Positions 6,833-14,497 of a stretch of 17,208 bases of DNA are shown here, in pieces. Source of the DNA: Cellvibrionales bacterium UBA2618 (lineage in GTDB: Bacteria > Pseudomonadota > Gammaproteobacteria > Pseudomonadales > Porticoccaceae). The notes below the pieces were generated by a model. It saw nothing but the letters and a program-made list of their open reading frames with translations, was not told the origin of the DNA and did no database searches. The translations under genes and the position numbers were made by a program. The first letter of the stretch is position 1, and each line of letters begins with the position of its first letter. The DNA is taken from the NCBI GenBank assembly GCA_002339165.1, contig DDJS01000081.1, forward strand, positions 1 through 17,208, in the 5' to 3' direction.

Positions 6833-7505
6833 AACCCGCCATCACCCAGATACCAGTATGCTGTTAGAGTTCTCGGCCGGAACCCTAGATACTGCAGCAT
6901 CAATCTGCGTCTCTGCGCATCTGCATTTTTGTGCGCATTGCCGTGACTCACTACTCAGACTCGACCAAGTCGGATCGAAGTTTATGGAGGATGCTGAGAC
7001 ACAACCGGTAGACGATGCACTTCTCGATAATGTGATGCAGCAGATCGATCGGCTTGACGAGCTGAGTGATCCTACTTTAACCAAGGTAACATCCGAAGCT
7101 AAGGGCGTAGAGGGAGATTATCCGCCATTGGTCAACAAACTCATCGAAGCCGATGACAAGCCGCCGCGCTGGCGCCGTTTGTCTGGCTCGGTCGACATGG
7201 CTCGCTTGAAAACTGGCCAAAACGATTTTGAGGTGGCACTTCACCGGATTTGTGCCGGCGGAAAGACGCCTAAACACGACCATGGCGGTCTCGAGTATAC
7301 CGTGGTCTTGAAAGGCAGTTTTTCTGATGAGCGCGCGGTCTACAGCGAAGGGGATTTTATTCTCCGTAAACCCGGCGATACTCACCAACCTATGGGTGCA
7401 CAAAACGGCGAGTGCATTTGCTTATCTGCCCAGTCTGCACCGATTAAATTGACTAGCCCCTGGGGGTTTGTAATGAACAACTGGCTGCGTATCAGTCCGC
7501 GTTAA
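6822..7505 (+). CDS. chrR: ChrR-like zinc-binding anti-sigma factor with cupin domain
   Basis: This 227-residue protein overlaps the sigma gene by 11 nt and so is translationally coupled to it. The N-terminal anti-sigma domain has a His at 7/8 and H33-x3-C37-x2-C40, the zinc ligands expected of a ZAS-type anti-sigma (ChrR uses His6, His31, Cys35 and Cys38). The C-terminal half is a cupin with H152, H154, E158 and H188, the second metal site of ChrR, within HDHGGLEYTVVLKG and GDFILRKPGDTHQP. In known relatives the N-terminal domain holds the sigma factor inactive while the cupin domain is needed for release when singlet oxygen is present. All key metal ligands are retained, so it should be functional. 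It ends 14 nt before the convergent hisF, with no clear terminator between them. Confidence 0.88.
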   Translation: MNNKTRHHPDTSMLLEFSAGTLDTAASICVSAHLHFCAHCRDSLLRLDQVGSKFMEDAETQPVDDALLDNVMQQIDRLDELSDPTLTKVTSEAKGVEGDYPPLVNKLIEADDKPPRWRRLSGSVDMARLKTGQNDFEVALHRICAGGKTPKHDHGGLEYTVVLKGSFSDERAVYSEGDFILRKPGDTHQPMGAQNGECICLSAQSAPIKLTSPWGFVMNNWLRISPR

Positions 7506-7519
7506 GCGCCATGATAATG

Positions 7520-8317
7520 CTACAGCCGCACGTTGATTCCTTGGGCGCGCATGTAGGCCTTAGCCTCGGGTATGCTGTATTCGGCAAAATGAAAGATGCT
7601 GGCGGCCAGCACCGCATCTGCCTCCCCCACCGTGACTCCATCGACTAAATGTTGCAGGGTGCCAACGCCACCTGAGGCGATGACCGGGACGGCAACAGCG
7701 CGGCTAATAGCCGCGGTCAAAGACAGGTCAAATCCATTTTTGGTTCCATCCCGATCCATGCTGGTAAGTAACAGTTCACCGGCGCCATAATTGGCCATCT
7801 GGATCGCCCACTGCACCGCGTCTATTCCGGTTGGCCTACGGCCACCATGGGTAAAAATCTCCCAACCCGACTGAGTACCTCGTGCTACCCGCTTGGCATC
7901 GATGGCAACAACGATGCACTGGGAGCCAAATCGCTGCGCCGCAGCGCGCACGAATTCGGCGTTTTCTACCGCAGCTGAATTAATTGCTACCTTGTCTGCA
8001 CCCGCGTTTAACAGATTTCTAATATCAGTTAACTGCCGCACGCCGCCGCCTACGGTGAGCGGAATAAACACTTCGCCGGCCATCCGTTCGACCGTGTGCA
8101 AGGTGGTATCGCGGGCCTCATGACTGGCGGTAATATCCAGAAATGTAATTTCATCAGCGCCTTCATCATTGTAGCGCCGAGCGACTTCAACAGGATCACC
8201 AGCATCGCGGATATCGACAAACTGAACACCCTTAACCACGCGCCCCTTATCGACATCTAAACAGGGAATAATTCGCTTTGACAAGTCACTGAGGGGTTTC
8301 ATTCGCGATTCAACCAT
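7520..8317 (-). CDS. hisF: Imidazole glycerol phosphate synthase cyclase subunit
   Basis: HisF is the cyclase half of imidazole glycerol phosphate synthase in histidine biosynthesis. With HisH it converts PRFAR plus ammonia to IGP and AICAR. The 265-residue (beta-alpha)8 barrel shows IIPCLDVDKGRVVKG with catalytic Asp21, VVAIDAKR with the second catalytic Asp140, the LTVGGGVR phosphate-binding loop, and PVIASGGVGT near the end. The start at 8317 lies two bases after the ribA stop, with GGAG about ten bases upstream. A Met at residue 6 (8302) would give a length closer to typical HisF. It is the last gene of the riboflavin block and no other his genes are in the window, so hisH and the rest must be elsewhere. 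It is probably co-transcribed with ribA. Confidence 0.95.
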   Translation of the reverse strand: MVESRMKPLSDLSKRIIPCLDVDKGRVVKGVQFVDIRDAGDPVEVARRYNDEGADEITFLDITASHEARDTTLHTVERMAGEVFIPLTVGGGVRQLTDIRNLLNAGADKVAINSAAVENAEFVRAAAQRFGSQCIVVAIDAKRVARGTQSGWEIFTHGGRRPTGIDAVQWAIQMANYGAGELLLTSMDRDGTKNGFDLSLTAAISRAVAVPVIASGGVGTLQHLVDGVTVGEADAVLAASIFHFAEYSIPEAKAYMRAQGINVRL

Positions 8318-8319
8318 CG

Positions 8320-8913
8320 TTATTGGTCTCCAAACAAATGCCCTAACTTTCCCGCCTTGGTAGACAAGTAGGCGGCGTTGTGGGGATTGCTGTCGGTTTT
8401 CAACGGTACTCGCCTAACGACGTCGATACCTAGATCGATGAGTGCCTTTACCTTGTGGGGGTTATTGGTCATCAATTCAACCTGTGACGCTCCTAAATGC
8501 TGCAACATCGGCGCACAAATAGAGTAATCGCGCATATCCGCTCCAAACCCTAAGCGCTCATTAGCCTCGACAGTATCGGCCCCCTGATCTTGCAAATGAT
8601 AGGCCTTAATTTTGTTAACCAAGCCAATACCGCGACCCTCTTGTCGCAAATACAGGATTGCCCCGCGACCGACCTCCGAAATATGCTGCATAGCCCGTTG
8701 AAGTTGTTCACCACAATCACAGCGCAGACTACCTAGGGCATCGCCAGTGAGGCATTCAGAGTGGATACGAATCAGCAGTGGTTGCGTGCTGTCGCAGGAG
8801 CCCATACTAATGGCAATATGCTCCTTACCCTTAAAGGGGTCTTCAAAGCCATGAATATCAAAGGCTCCCCAGCGCGTCGGCAACCGCGATGATTGTATAT
8901 AGCGCAGAACCAA
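8320..8913 (-). CDS. ribA: GTP cyclohydrolase II
   Basis: RibA opens the riboflavin pathway by converting GTP to 2,5-diamino-6-ribosylamino-pyrimidinone phosphate, formate and pyrophosphate. The protein shows the zinc-binding SECLTGDALGSLRCDCGEQL motif with three cysteines, YLRQEGRGIGLVNKI with the catalytic residues, DTVEANERLGF and MTNNPHKV. I place the start at a TTG at 8913: GAGGAG (plus-strand 8921-8926) lies seven bases upstream, and the resulting 197 residues match the usual length of about 196 for E. coli RibA. The reading frame stays open upstream to 9000, but the extra residues have no family resemblance. A separate ribA fits the degenerate RibA-like tail of the ribB gene in the same operon. 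hisF follows after two bases. Confidence 0.95.
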   Translation of the reverse strand: MVLRYIQSSRLPTRWGAFDIHGFEDPFKGKEHIAISMGSCDSTQPLLIRIHSECLTGDALGSLRCDCGEQLQRAMQHISEVGRGAILYLRQEGRGIGLVNKIKAYHLQDQGADTVEANERLGFGADMRDYSICAPMLQHLGASQVELMTNNPHKVKALIDLGIDVVRRVPLKTDSNPHNAAYLSTKAGKLGHLFGDQ

Positions 8914-8920
8914 GTAGTTT

Positions 8921-8926
8921 CTCCTC
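8921..8926 (-). promoter_or_regulatory. Ribosome binding site that fixes the ribA TTG start
   Basis: GAGGAG is seven bases upstream of the TTG at 8913. No ATG or GTG start in the same frame is comparably supported, and this site is why the annotated ribA is shorter than the open frame. Confidence 0.7.
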
Positions 8927-8952
8927 AAACAGTTGTATCGTTTATCCCGTGC

Positions 8953-8981
8953 ATTGTATCGACTGCAGCCTCTAATTTCAG
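8953..8981 (-). promoter_or_regulatory. Possible promoter for ribA-hisF
   Basis: The minus strand of the pgpA-ribA gap has CTGAAA (8981-8976), 17 nt, then TACAAT (8958-8953), about 40 nt upstream of the ribA TTG start. A TTGACA also occurs at 8990-8985 but is badly spaced. The gap of about 128 nt is the widest between functional genes in this downstream part of the block, so a separate promoter is plausible but not proven. Confidence 0.3.
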
Positions 8982-9041
8982 GGCTGTCAACGCCGCGCAA
9001 TTAGCCGGGTGCAATGCACTGGGTAGAGTTATTCCACAACA

Positions 9042-9527
9042 TCACAACCACCCAACGAAGCGCAGCGCAGCCATTAGTAATGCGGTTATAAGGCCCGCAG
9101 CAATATCGTCGAGCATAATCCCAAGACCACCATCGACGTGTTTATCTAACCAACTGATCGGCCACGGTTTGACGATGTCAAACAATCGAAACAACGCAAA
9201 ACCGACTGCCAGTGCCAGCCAACTCGGAGGCACCGCCAGCATGGCGATCCAAAAGCCAACAAACTCGTCCCAGACGATACCGGCGGGGTCGTGAACACCG
9301 ACTTTCGCCGCTGCGCGATCACAGATATAGGTACCGACTAACGCTGCCAAATAAACCGCGATAACATAGTTGGCAAGCGACCAGTCGCTCATCCAGTACC
9401 AGATTGGGATCGCCGCCAGCGTACCCATGGTGCCAGGCGCACGCGATGATAGACCACTCCCAAAGCCGTATGCCAGCAGGAGCACCGGCGAGCGCAGAAG
9501 TTCGCTAAAGGTTGGATTAACCGGCAA
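9042..9527 (-). CDS. pgpA: Phosphatidylglycerophosphatase A
   Basis: PgpA is an inner-membrane phosphatase that removes phosphate from phosphatidylglycerophosphate to give phosphatidylglycerol. The 161-residue protein has the family landmarks GFGSGLSSRAPGTMGTLAAIP, a central DEFVGFW, FRLFDIVKPWPI and GGLGIMLDDIAAG, with several membrane segments. The ATG overlaps the end of thiL by 11 nt, the usual arrangement in this operon type. The conserved acidic motifs are intact. It is followed by the gap of about 128 nt before ribA. Confidence 0.95.
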   Translation of the reverse strand: MPVNPTFSELLRSPVLLLAYGFGSGLSSRAPGTMGTLAAIPIWYWMSDWSLANYVIAVYLAALVGTYICDRAAAKVGVHDPAGIVWDEFVGFWIAMLAVPPSWLALAVGFALFRLFDIVKPWPISWLDKHVDGGLGIMLDDIAAGLITALLMAALRFVGWL

Positions 9528-10521
9528 AGTGGTTATACCCCCCAGATTGGCAATCGATCGGCTCTACGCGGCCGCACTCAGACACTAGACTCATTCGATT
9601 AGCGTTAGTAATCGTGCCTATCTCGGTGGCGTCGATTGCGCCGGTCGCTGCCAATCGATGAAGGTCTGCGACCCGCGACTCGGGCACGGTAAAACAAAGT
9701 TGATAGTCATCGCCTCCGGAAAGCGCCCAGTCGGTGCACTGTAAGGAAAAATCTCGCCGCAAGCGTTGGTCAATCGGCAACTCCGAGAGGCGTATTTGGG
9801 CACCGACGCCGCTGGCCCTACAAATGTGTGCTAGGTCGGCGAGCAGGCCGTCGGATACGTCGATGCAAGCACTGGCAATATTGCGCAATCGAATACCCTC
9901 TTCCAAACGCAGTTTGGGGGCGTAAAAATGTTCGAACAGACGCGCATCGGGCGACGCCAAAGCCTGGTTCGAAAGCATTTCCAGGGCCGCGGCACCATCA
10001 CCGAGGGTTCCGGTAACATAAATACGATCACCGCTCTGGGCTCCGTCTCTGCGCAGCGCCTGACCCGCAGGTACCTCGCCAATCAAGGTGAGGGTCAACG
10101 CCAACGGCCCACGAGTAGTGTCGCCACCGACCAATGCACACCCTGCGCGATCGGCAACACCGCCAAGACCTGTGCTCAACTGCCCCAGCCACTCATCGGT
10201 AGCCAATTCAGCCGGAACGCTCAGCGCCAGCGTAAACCAGCGGGGAGTCGCGCCCATGGCGGCTAGATCACTGAGGTTGACACAGAGCGCTCGACGGCCA
10301 ATATCATAGGCTTTCGCCGCAGCCGGAAAATGCACGTCCTGTAACAAGCTATCGGTCGCTACCACCAACTGGTTATCGCTACCACCGGTTGTTTTAAGTA
10401 GCGCCGCATCATCGCCAATACCTAGCTGCACGCCGTTCTGATCGGTCAAATTCTTAAAGTGCCGCTCAATCAGCGCAAACTCGCCGCGACTGAGCAGCTC
10501 GCCATGCGCTGCGCTATCCAC
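9517..10521 (-). CDS. thiL: Thiamine-monophosphate kinase
   Basis: ThiL phosphorylates thiamine monophosphate with ATP to make the cofactor thiamine diphosphate. The motifs GEFALIERHF, LGIGDDAALL, NLSDLAAMGATPRWFTLAL, VGGDTTRGPL, IYVTGTLGDGAAAL, IDVSDGLLADL and ALSGGDDYQLCF run in the order expected for the family (PurM/ThiL fold). The frame is open far upstream to 10824, but the extension overlaps nusB and has no family similarity. I choose a GTG at 10521, which overlaps the nusB stop by eight bases and gives 334 residues, close to the 325 of E. coli ThiL. No strong ribosome site is visible, so the exact start is uncertain; coupling to nusB translation could explain that. The 3' end overlaps pgpA. 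Confidence 0.92.
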   Translation of the reverse strand: MDSAAHGELLSRGEFALIERHFKNLTDQNGVQLGIGDDAALLKTTGGSDNQLVVATDSLLQDVHFPAAAKAYDIGRRALCVNLSDLAAMGATPRWFTLALSVPAELATDEWLGQLSTGLGGVADRAGCALVGGDTTRGPLALTLTLIGEVPAGQALRRDGAQSGDRIYVTGTLGDGAAALEMLSNQALASPDARLFEHFYAPKLRLEEGIRLRNIASACIDVSDGLLADLAHICRASGVGAQIRLSELPIDQRLRRDFSLQCTDWALSGGDDYQLCFTVPESRVADLHRLAATGAIDATEIGTITNANRMSLVSECGRVEPIDCQSGGYNHFAG

Positions 10522-10957
10522 TGCGCGATCGATCGGCAACCTCAGCGGCCCGACTGCGCGCGGCGATACCATCGAGTACGCCGTTGACAAATTTAAAGGC
10601 ATCCTCTGGACCAAAGGTTTTTGCCAGGTTGATGCCCTCGTTAATGACCACCCTGTAGGGGACCTCGATACTGTGTAATAACTCATAAGTAGACAGCCGC
10701 AGAACAGCCCGCGAAATTGGATCGAGTTGCTCTTGATCACGATCCAAATGCGGTTGAATGGCGTCTTCAATCTCCGATAAATGCTTGGCAACGCCAAACA
10801 ACACACTGCGAAATAGTTCGTCATCCACTTTGGTCATATCGTTCACAGCGCGAAACTGCGCGTCTACGGTGGCTATATCGGCGCCACCCAGATCCCATGA
10901 ATACAGTGCCTGCACTAACATTCGCCTAGCTTTCTGCCGCTCTCGCAACTTGGCCAT
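10514..10957 (-). CDS. nusB: Transcription antitermination factor NusB
   Basis: This 147-residue helical RNA-binding protein joins NusE (S10) on boxA RNA to form the rRNA antitermination complex. Recognisable features are the N-terminal RRMLVQALYSWDLGG, the central LDRDQEQLDPISRAVLRLSTYELL, and PYRVVINEGINLAKTFGPEDAFKFVNGVLDGIA near the C terminus (the last two in pieces of one conserved block). Its ATG follows the ribH stop codon with no spacing, as is common in ribH-nusB operons. Confidence 0.95.
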   Translation of the reverse strand: MAKLRERQKARRMLVQALYSWDLGGADIATVDAQFRAVNDMTKVDDELFRSVLFGVAKHLSEIEDAIQPHLDRDQEQLDPISRAVLRLSTYELLHSIEVPYRVVINEGINLAKTFGPEDAFKFVNGVLDGIAARSRAAEVADRSRSG

Positions 10958-11440
10958 CTAGGTGTTACCCGCAATATTTTTCAAGGTATGTAACATCTCC
11001 AATACCGTCAGTATGGCCTCTTCGCCCTTGTTTTCAGAATTTTCGCTCGAACGCTGTACTGCCTGCTCCAAGTTATCCGTAGTCAACAAGCCAAAAGCCA
11101 CTGGCAGCGCTTCTTGCAATCCTACCTGACCAAGCCCACGGGTAGTCTCGGCACAAATATAATCGAAGTGCGAAGTATCGCCTCGAATCACGCAACCGAG
11201 TGCAATAACTCCATCAAAGTGGCCGCTGCGCGCCGCCTGCTGGCTCGCCAAAGGCAATTCAAATGCGCCAGGAACGCGGTATATATGCAGCGCATCGGGA
11301 TCCATTTTCTGCTGCTTGGCAGCCCTCAAAACACCTGCTAACAGGCCCTCGGTGACTTGCCCATTCCAGCGCGCGACAACCACCGCAAACCGCAGTCCGG
11401 CGACTGAAAAATTCTGTTCTTGTGGGCGATACTCACCCAT
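10958..11440 (-). CDS. ribH: 6,7-dimethyl-8-ribityllumazine synthase
   Basis: RibH condenses 5-amino-6-ribitylaminouracil with 3,4-dihydroxy-2-butanone 4-phosphate to make the direct precursor of riboflavin. The 160-residue protein has RWNGQVTEGLLAGVL near the N terminus, YRVPGAFELPLA, GVIALGCVIRGDTSHFDYIC with the catalytic histidine region, and FGLLTTDNLEQAVQR. The NKGEEA segment near the C terminus is also typical. It overlaps the end of the upstream ribB by eight bases and abuts nusB, consistent with one polycistronic message. Confidence 0.95.
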   Translation of the reverse strand: MGEYRPQEQNFSVAGLRFAVVVARWNGQVTEGLLAGVLRAAKQQKMDPDALHIYRVPGAFELPLASQQAARSGHFDGVIALGCVIRGDTSHFDYICAETTRGLGQVGLQEALPVAFGLLTTDNLEQAVQRSSENSENKGEEAILTVLEMLHTLKNIAGNT

Positions 11441-12566
11441 TACTCACCCCCGAGCCTAGGTAGTCGACGTACTCGGTAACTTCTAAATCAAAACCTGAGA
11501 TCCCAGTAAATTTGAACGGCGCGCTCATTAGGCGCATCTTGTGTATCCCCAAATCCATTAGGATTTGGGAGCCAGTGCCAATCTGCAAATAGACTACTTC
11601 ACCGGCAGACTGGTTACGCCGCGCAGTCGGGGTTAGCAAGCGCTCAATACTCGAATCAATGTCCTCGGCGGTCTCGGGGTAATACAGCAGCACCAACGCA
11701 CCTATTCCCTCCTCGGCAATCCTTTCCATAGCCCGCTGGAACGACCAGACTTTATAGTCTGCGGACGACTCGATGGCGAGAATATCGCGCGCCGATCGAT
11801 TCACATGCACCCGCACCAGCGGTGACTCGACGCTCTCAATATCGCCCATCACCAACGCGAAGTGCTTTTCGTTGCGCGCATTGTCGAGGTAGGTTTTCAA
11901 CACGAAATCGCCATATTGGGTATTGACGGTACGCTGATTGATACAGCGGGTAGTTTTCTCAGTCACCAATCGATAGTGAATGAGGTCGGCGATGGTACCA
12001 ATTTTTAAGGCGTGCTTTGCGGCAAATTTTTCAAGGTCGTCGCGGCGGGCCATCGTGCCGTCCTCATTCATGATCTCGACGATCATTGCGGCCGGTTCAA
12101 AACCGGCCAGGCGCGCCAAATCACAACCCGCCTCGGTGTGTCCAGCTCGGCTCAAGACCCCGCCCGCCTGCGCCTTGAGCGGAAAGATATGTCCCGGCTG
12201 AACAATATCCACAGGGCGCGCCGTGCTGCTCACTGCAGCCTGCACGGTTCGCGCTCTATCGGCGGCTGAAATGCCGGTGGTTACACCAGTTGCTGCCTCG
12301 ATAGACAAAGTGAAAGGCGTACTGTGGCTCGATCCATTATCATTCACCATCATCGCTAAATCGAGTTGCTGACAACGCTGCTCACTGAGCGTCAGGCAGA
12401 TCAAACCGCGTGCATAGGTCGCCATAAAATTGACATCCTGAGCCCTGACCATGGGCGCGGCCATAACCAAATCGCCCTCGTTCTCACGGTCTTCGTCATC
12501 CATCAGGATGACCATCTTACCCTGACGAATATCTTCGATTAATTCTTCCACTGTGTTAAGAATCAT
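11433..12566 (-). CDS. ribB: 3,4-dihydroxy-2-butanone 4-phosphate synthase with degenerate GTP cyclohydrolase II-like tail (RibBX type)
   Basis: The N-terminal half (about residues 1-205) is an intact DHBP synthase. It shows DDEDRENEGD at 23-32, the acidic metal and substrate loop, then ARGLICLTL, HSTPFTLSIEA, RPGHIFPL-like QPGHIFPLKAQ and HTEAGCDLARLAG. It converts ribulose 5-phosphate to the four-carbon unit used by RibH. The C-terminal half (about 206-377) has the length and general layout of RibA but lacks its key motifs: the three zinc cysteines are missing (VHVNRSARDILAIES at that place), and the RQEGRGIGL catalytic loop has become YYPETAEDID. I therefore expect no GTP cyclohydrolase activity from this tail. 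Such hybrids have been described as RibBX. A separate true RibA at 8320-8913 would supply the missing activity. Confidence 0.92.
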   Translation of the reverse strand: MILNTVEELIEDIRQGKMVILMDDEDRENEGDLVMAAPMVRAQDVNFMATYARGLICLTLSEQRCQQLDLAMMVNDNGSSHSTPFTLSIEAATGVTTGISAADRARTVQAAVSSTARPVDIVQPGHIFPLKAQAGGVLSRAGHTEAGCDLARLAGFEPAAMIVEIMNEDGTMARRDDLEKFAAKHALKIGTIADLIHYRLVTEKTTRCINQRTVNTQYGDFVLKTYLDNARNEKHFALVMGDIESVESPLVRVHVNRSARDILAIESSADYKVWSFQRAMERIAEEGIGALVLLYYPETAEDIDSSIERLLTPTARRNQSAGEVVYLQIGTGSQILMDLGIHKMRLMSAPFKFTGISGFDLEVTEYVDYLGSGVSNG

Positions 12567-12647
12567 AATGCTCGCTTACTCTCGGTGCCGAAAATTCGGC
12601 GGTAGGTACGCTACTGGTTGTTGTCTATGTGCCTCGCGATGGTCGTG

Positions 12648-13265
12648 CTAGGCTGTTTCGCGGTCGGCTGCTCGATCGCCGAGTAACAAACGCTCTAAAT
12701 AGCGGGCTACCAAGTCGACTTCCAAATTGACCGGTGTTCCAGCCTGATAATCGCCAATCACCGTGTGACTCATTGTCTGCGGTATGATATTGAGTTCAAA
12801 ATCTGTACCGTCTACGCGATTGATCGTCAAACTGGTACCATCAACAGTAATTGAACCCTTATGGGCAATGTATTTTGCCAATTCACGCGGCGCGCGAATT
12901 TTAAACCACTCGGAGCGAGCATCGCTACGACGCTCTACCACTTCGCCCATACCATCGATATGGCCGGACACAATATGGCCACCAAAGCGATCGGTAGCCT
13001 GCATAGCTTTCTCCAAATTAATTCGCGCACCGCCCTGCCAAGTGCCTATGGTCGTCAATCGTAGGGTCTCCCGCGAGACATCTGCGGCAAAGCTGCTTTC
13101 GCCCAATTCGACCACCGTCAAACAGGCCCCGTTACAGGCAATGCTGTCGCCCAGTGCAACGTCCACAAAACCTAGGCTATCGCTATCTATGGTTAATCTA
13201 ACGTCGCCATCACAGTGTTGCAAATTGCTGATGTGGCCCATTGCACTGATAATTCCTGTGAACAT
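12648..13265 (-). CDS. ribE: Riboflavin synthase, alpha chain
   Basis: Riboflavin synthase dismutates two molecules of 6,7-dimethyl-8-ribityllumazine to riboflavin and the pyrimidine precursor. The protein begins MFTGIISAMG, the signature start, and contains two similar lumazine-binding barrels: ACNGACLTVVEL, FAADVSRETLRLT and NLEKAM in the first, GGHIVSGHIDGMG at the join, and DGTSLTINRV, IIPQTMSHT and VNLEVDLVARY in the second. I set the start at the ATG at 13265, which has AGAGGAG seven bases upstream and gives 205 residues, near the usual size. The open frame extends to 13328, but those residues have no family similarity. About 80 nt separate it from ribB. No FMN riboswitch is recognisable in that gap. 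Confidence 0.95.
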   Translation of the reverse strand: MFTGIISAMGHISNLQHCDGDVRLTIDSDSLGFVDVALGDSIACNGACLTVVELGESSFAADVSRETLRLTTIGTWQGGARINLEKAMQATDRFGGHIVSGHIDGMGEVVERRSDARSEWFKIRAPRELAKYIAHKGSITVDGTSLTINRVDGTDFELNIIPQTMSHTVIGDYQAGTPVNLEVDLVARYLERLLLGDRAADRETA

Positions 13266-13272
13266 GCATCGA

Positions 13273-13279
13273 CTCCTCT
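13273..13279 (-). promoter_or_regulatory. Ribosome binding site that fixes the ribE start
   Basis: AGAGGAG on the minus strand lies seven bases upstream of the ATG at 13265, which encodes the family-typical MFTGI start. It rules out the longer open frame. Confidence 0.75.
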
Positions 13280-13357
13280 CATCTGTCGTTGGGTTATTTA
13301 GTGGTTGGCCTGCGACGCGCCGCGCCAACCATCATTGTCAATCAGCGACCTAGCCAT

Positions 13358-14497
13358 TCAATAATCTTTTTCAGGCTGCAAAGTTAACCGAATATCCTCA
13401 CCGACTCTACGCATATCCACCACCGAGAGGGCCAAGTGTGCGTCGATAGTTTCAATCGGCAAATCAAACATCGGTCGCGCATTACTGCCGAACAATTTCG
13501 GCGCCCAGTAACACACCACTTCGTCGAGCAACCCCTCTCCGACGAACGCACCAGCCAAACCGGCTCCAGCTTCGACCATAACGCGATTACAGCCACGCTC
13601 GGCCAGATGTTGTAACAGGCTCTGTAAATCAACCCTTTGGTCGCGCGCTGGTAGAAAGATCACCTCGGCGCCAGCGCTCTCGAGAGCCGCCGCGCGTTGC
13701 CGCTGAAGCGCGCCATCGGTGGTGGCTATCAGCGTTGCGCCATCCTGCTGCAGCAGTCGCGCGCTGCTCGACATCTGACACTGACTGTCGACCACCACGC
13801 GCAATGGCTGGCGCAATGCACTGTCGACTTCATCAACCGACAAGCCTAAATCGACGTAACTTATACGCAGAGTGAGCGATGGATCGTCCATTTTTTGCGT
13901 GCCGATGCCGGTGATAATAGCGCAGTTCTCCGCGCGCATGCGCTGCACATCACGGCGCGCAGCCGGTGCCGTTATCCATTGACTCTGTCCACTGGCCATC
14001 GCCGTGCGCCCATCTAAACTAGCGGCTGTTTTAATTGTAACCCAGGGCACGCCGTATTCATGGCGCTTAAAAAAACCACAATTTAAATCCCGCGCCTGCT
14101 GTTCTAACAGACCCACATCGACCACTACGCCCGCAGCGCGCAACGCTGCTATACCCGCCCCCGCGACCTTTGGATTAGGATCCTCTGAGGCCGCAACAAC
14201 ACGGTGAACTCCCGCCTGCAGTAGGGCATCTACGCAGGGTCCCGTCTTCCCGCGGTGAGCACAGGGTTCCAACGTAACATAGGCAGTGGCACCCACCGCC
14301 CTCTCACCAGCCTCGGCCAGGGCGACCACCTCTGCATGAGCAAGGCCGGCTTTCATATGCCAGCCCCGCCCGACGATTTCACCGCCTTGCGCGATCACAC
14401 AACCGACCATAGGGTTAGGGGTCGTGGTATAGATTCCCTTAGCCGCTAAACGCAACGCCAGAGACATCATGCTTCGGTCGCAGTTGTTCGCCGTCAT
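13358..14497 (-). CDS. ribD: Bifunctional riboflavin deaminase/reductase RibD
   Basis: RibD carries out the second and third steps of riboflavin synthesis: deamination of the pyrimidine, then NADPH-dependent reduction of the ribosyl side chain. The N-terminal deaminase (about 1-145) has the zinc site H54-A-E56 with Cys79 and Cys88 (LEPCAHRGKTGPC). The linker leads to a reductase domain (about 150-379) with WVTIKTAASLDGRTA, SQWITAPAARRDVQRMRA, IITGIGTQKMDDPSLTLR and MVEAGAGLAGAF. The 379-residue length is standard. The start codon shares one base with the nrdR stop (TGATG), giving tight coupling. About 90 nt separate it from ribE. Confidence 0.96.
   Translation of the reverse strand: MTANNCDRSMMSLALRLAAKGIYTTTPNPMVGCVIAQGGEIVGRGWHMKAGLAHAEVVALAEAGERAVGATAYVTLEPCAHRGKTGPCVDALLQAGVHRVVAASEDPNPKVAGAGIAALRAAGVVVDVGLLEQQARDLNCGFFKRHEYGVPWVTIKTAASLDGRTAMASGQSQWITAPAARRDVQRMRAENCAIITGIGTQKMDDPSLTLRISYVDLGLSVDEVDSALRQPLRVVVDSQCQMSSSARLLQQDGATLIATTDGALQRQRAAALESAGAEVIFLPARDQRVDLQSLLQHLAERGCNRVMVEAGAGLAGAFVGEGLLDEVVCYWAPKLFGSNARPMFDLPIETIDAHLALSVVDMRRVGEDIRLTLQPEKDY

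Noticed and set aside
9517..10824. A 435-residue ThiL, or a NusB-ThiL fusion
   Set aside because: The first ~100 residues overlap nusB in another frame and resemble nothing in ThiL. Family similarity begins just after a GTG at 10521 that overlaps the nusB stop.
12567..12647. FMN riboswitch upstream of ribB
   Set aside because: The gap is only about 80 nt and lacks the conserved RFN blocks. It holds just a short GCCGAA/TTCGGC hairpin at 12587-12600.
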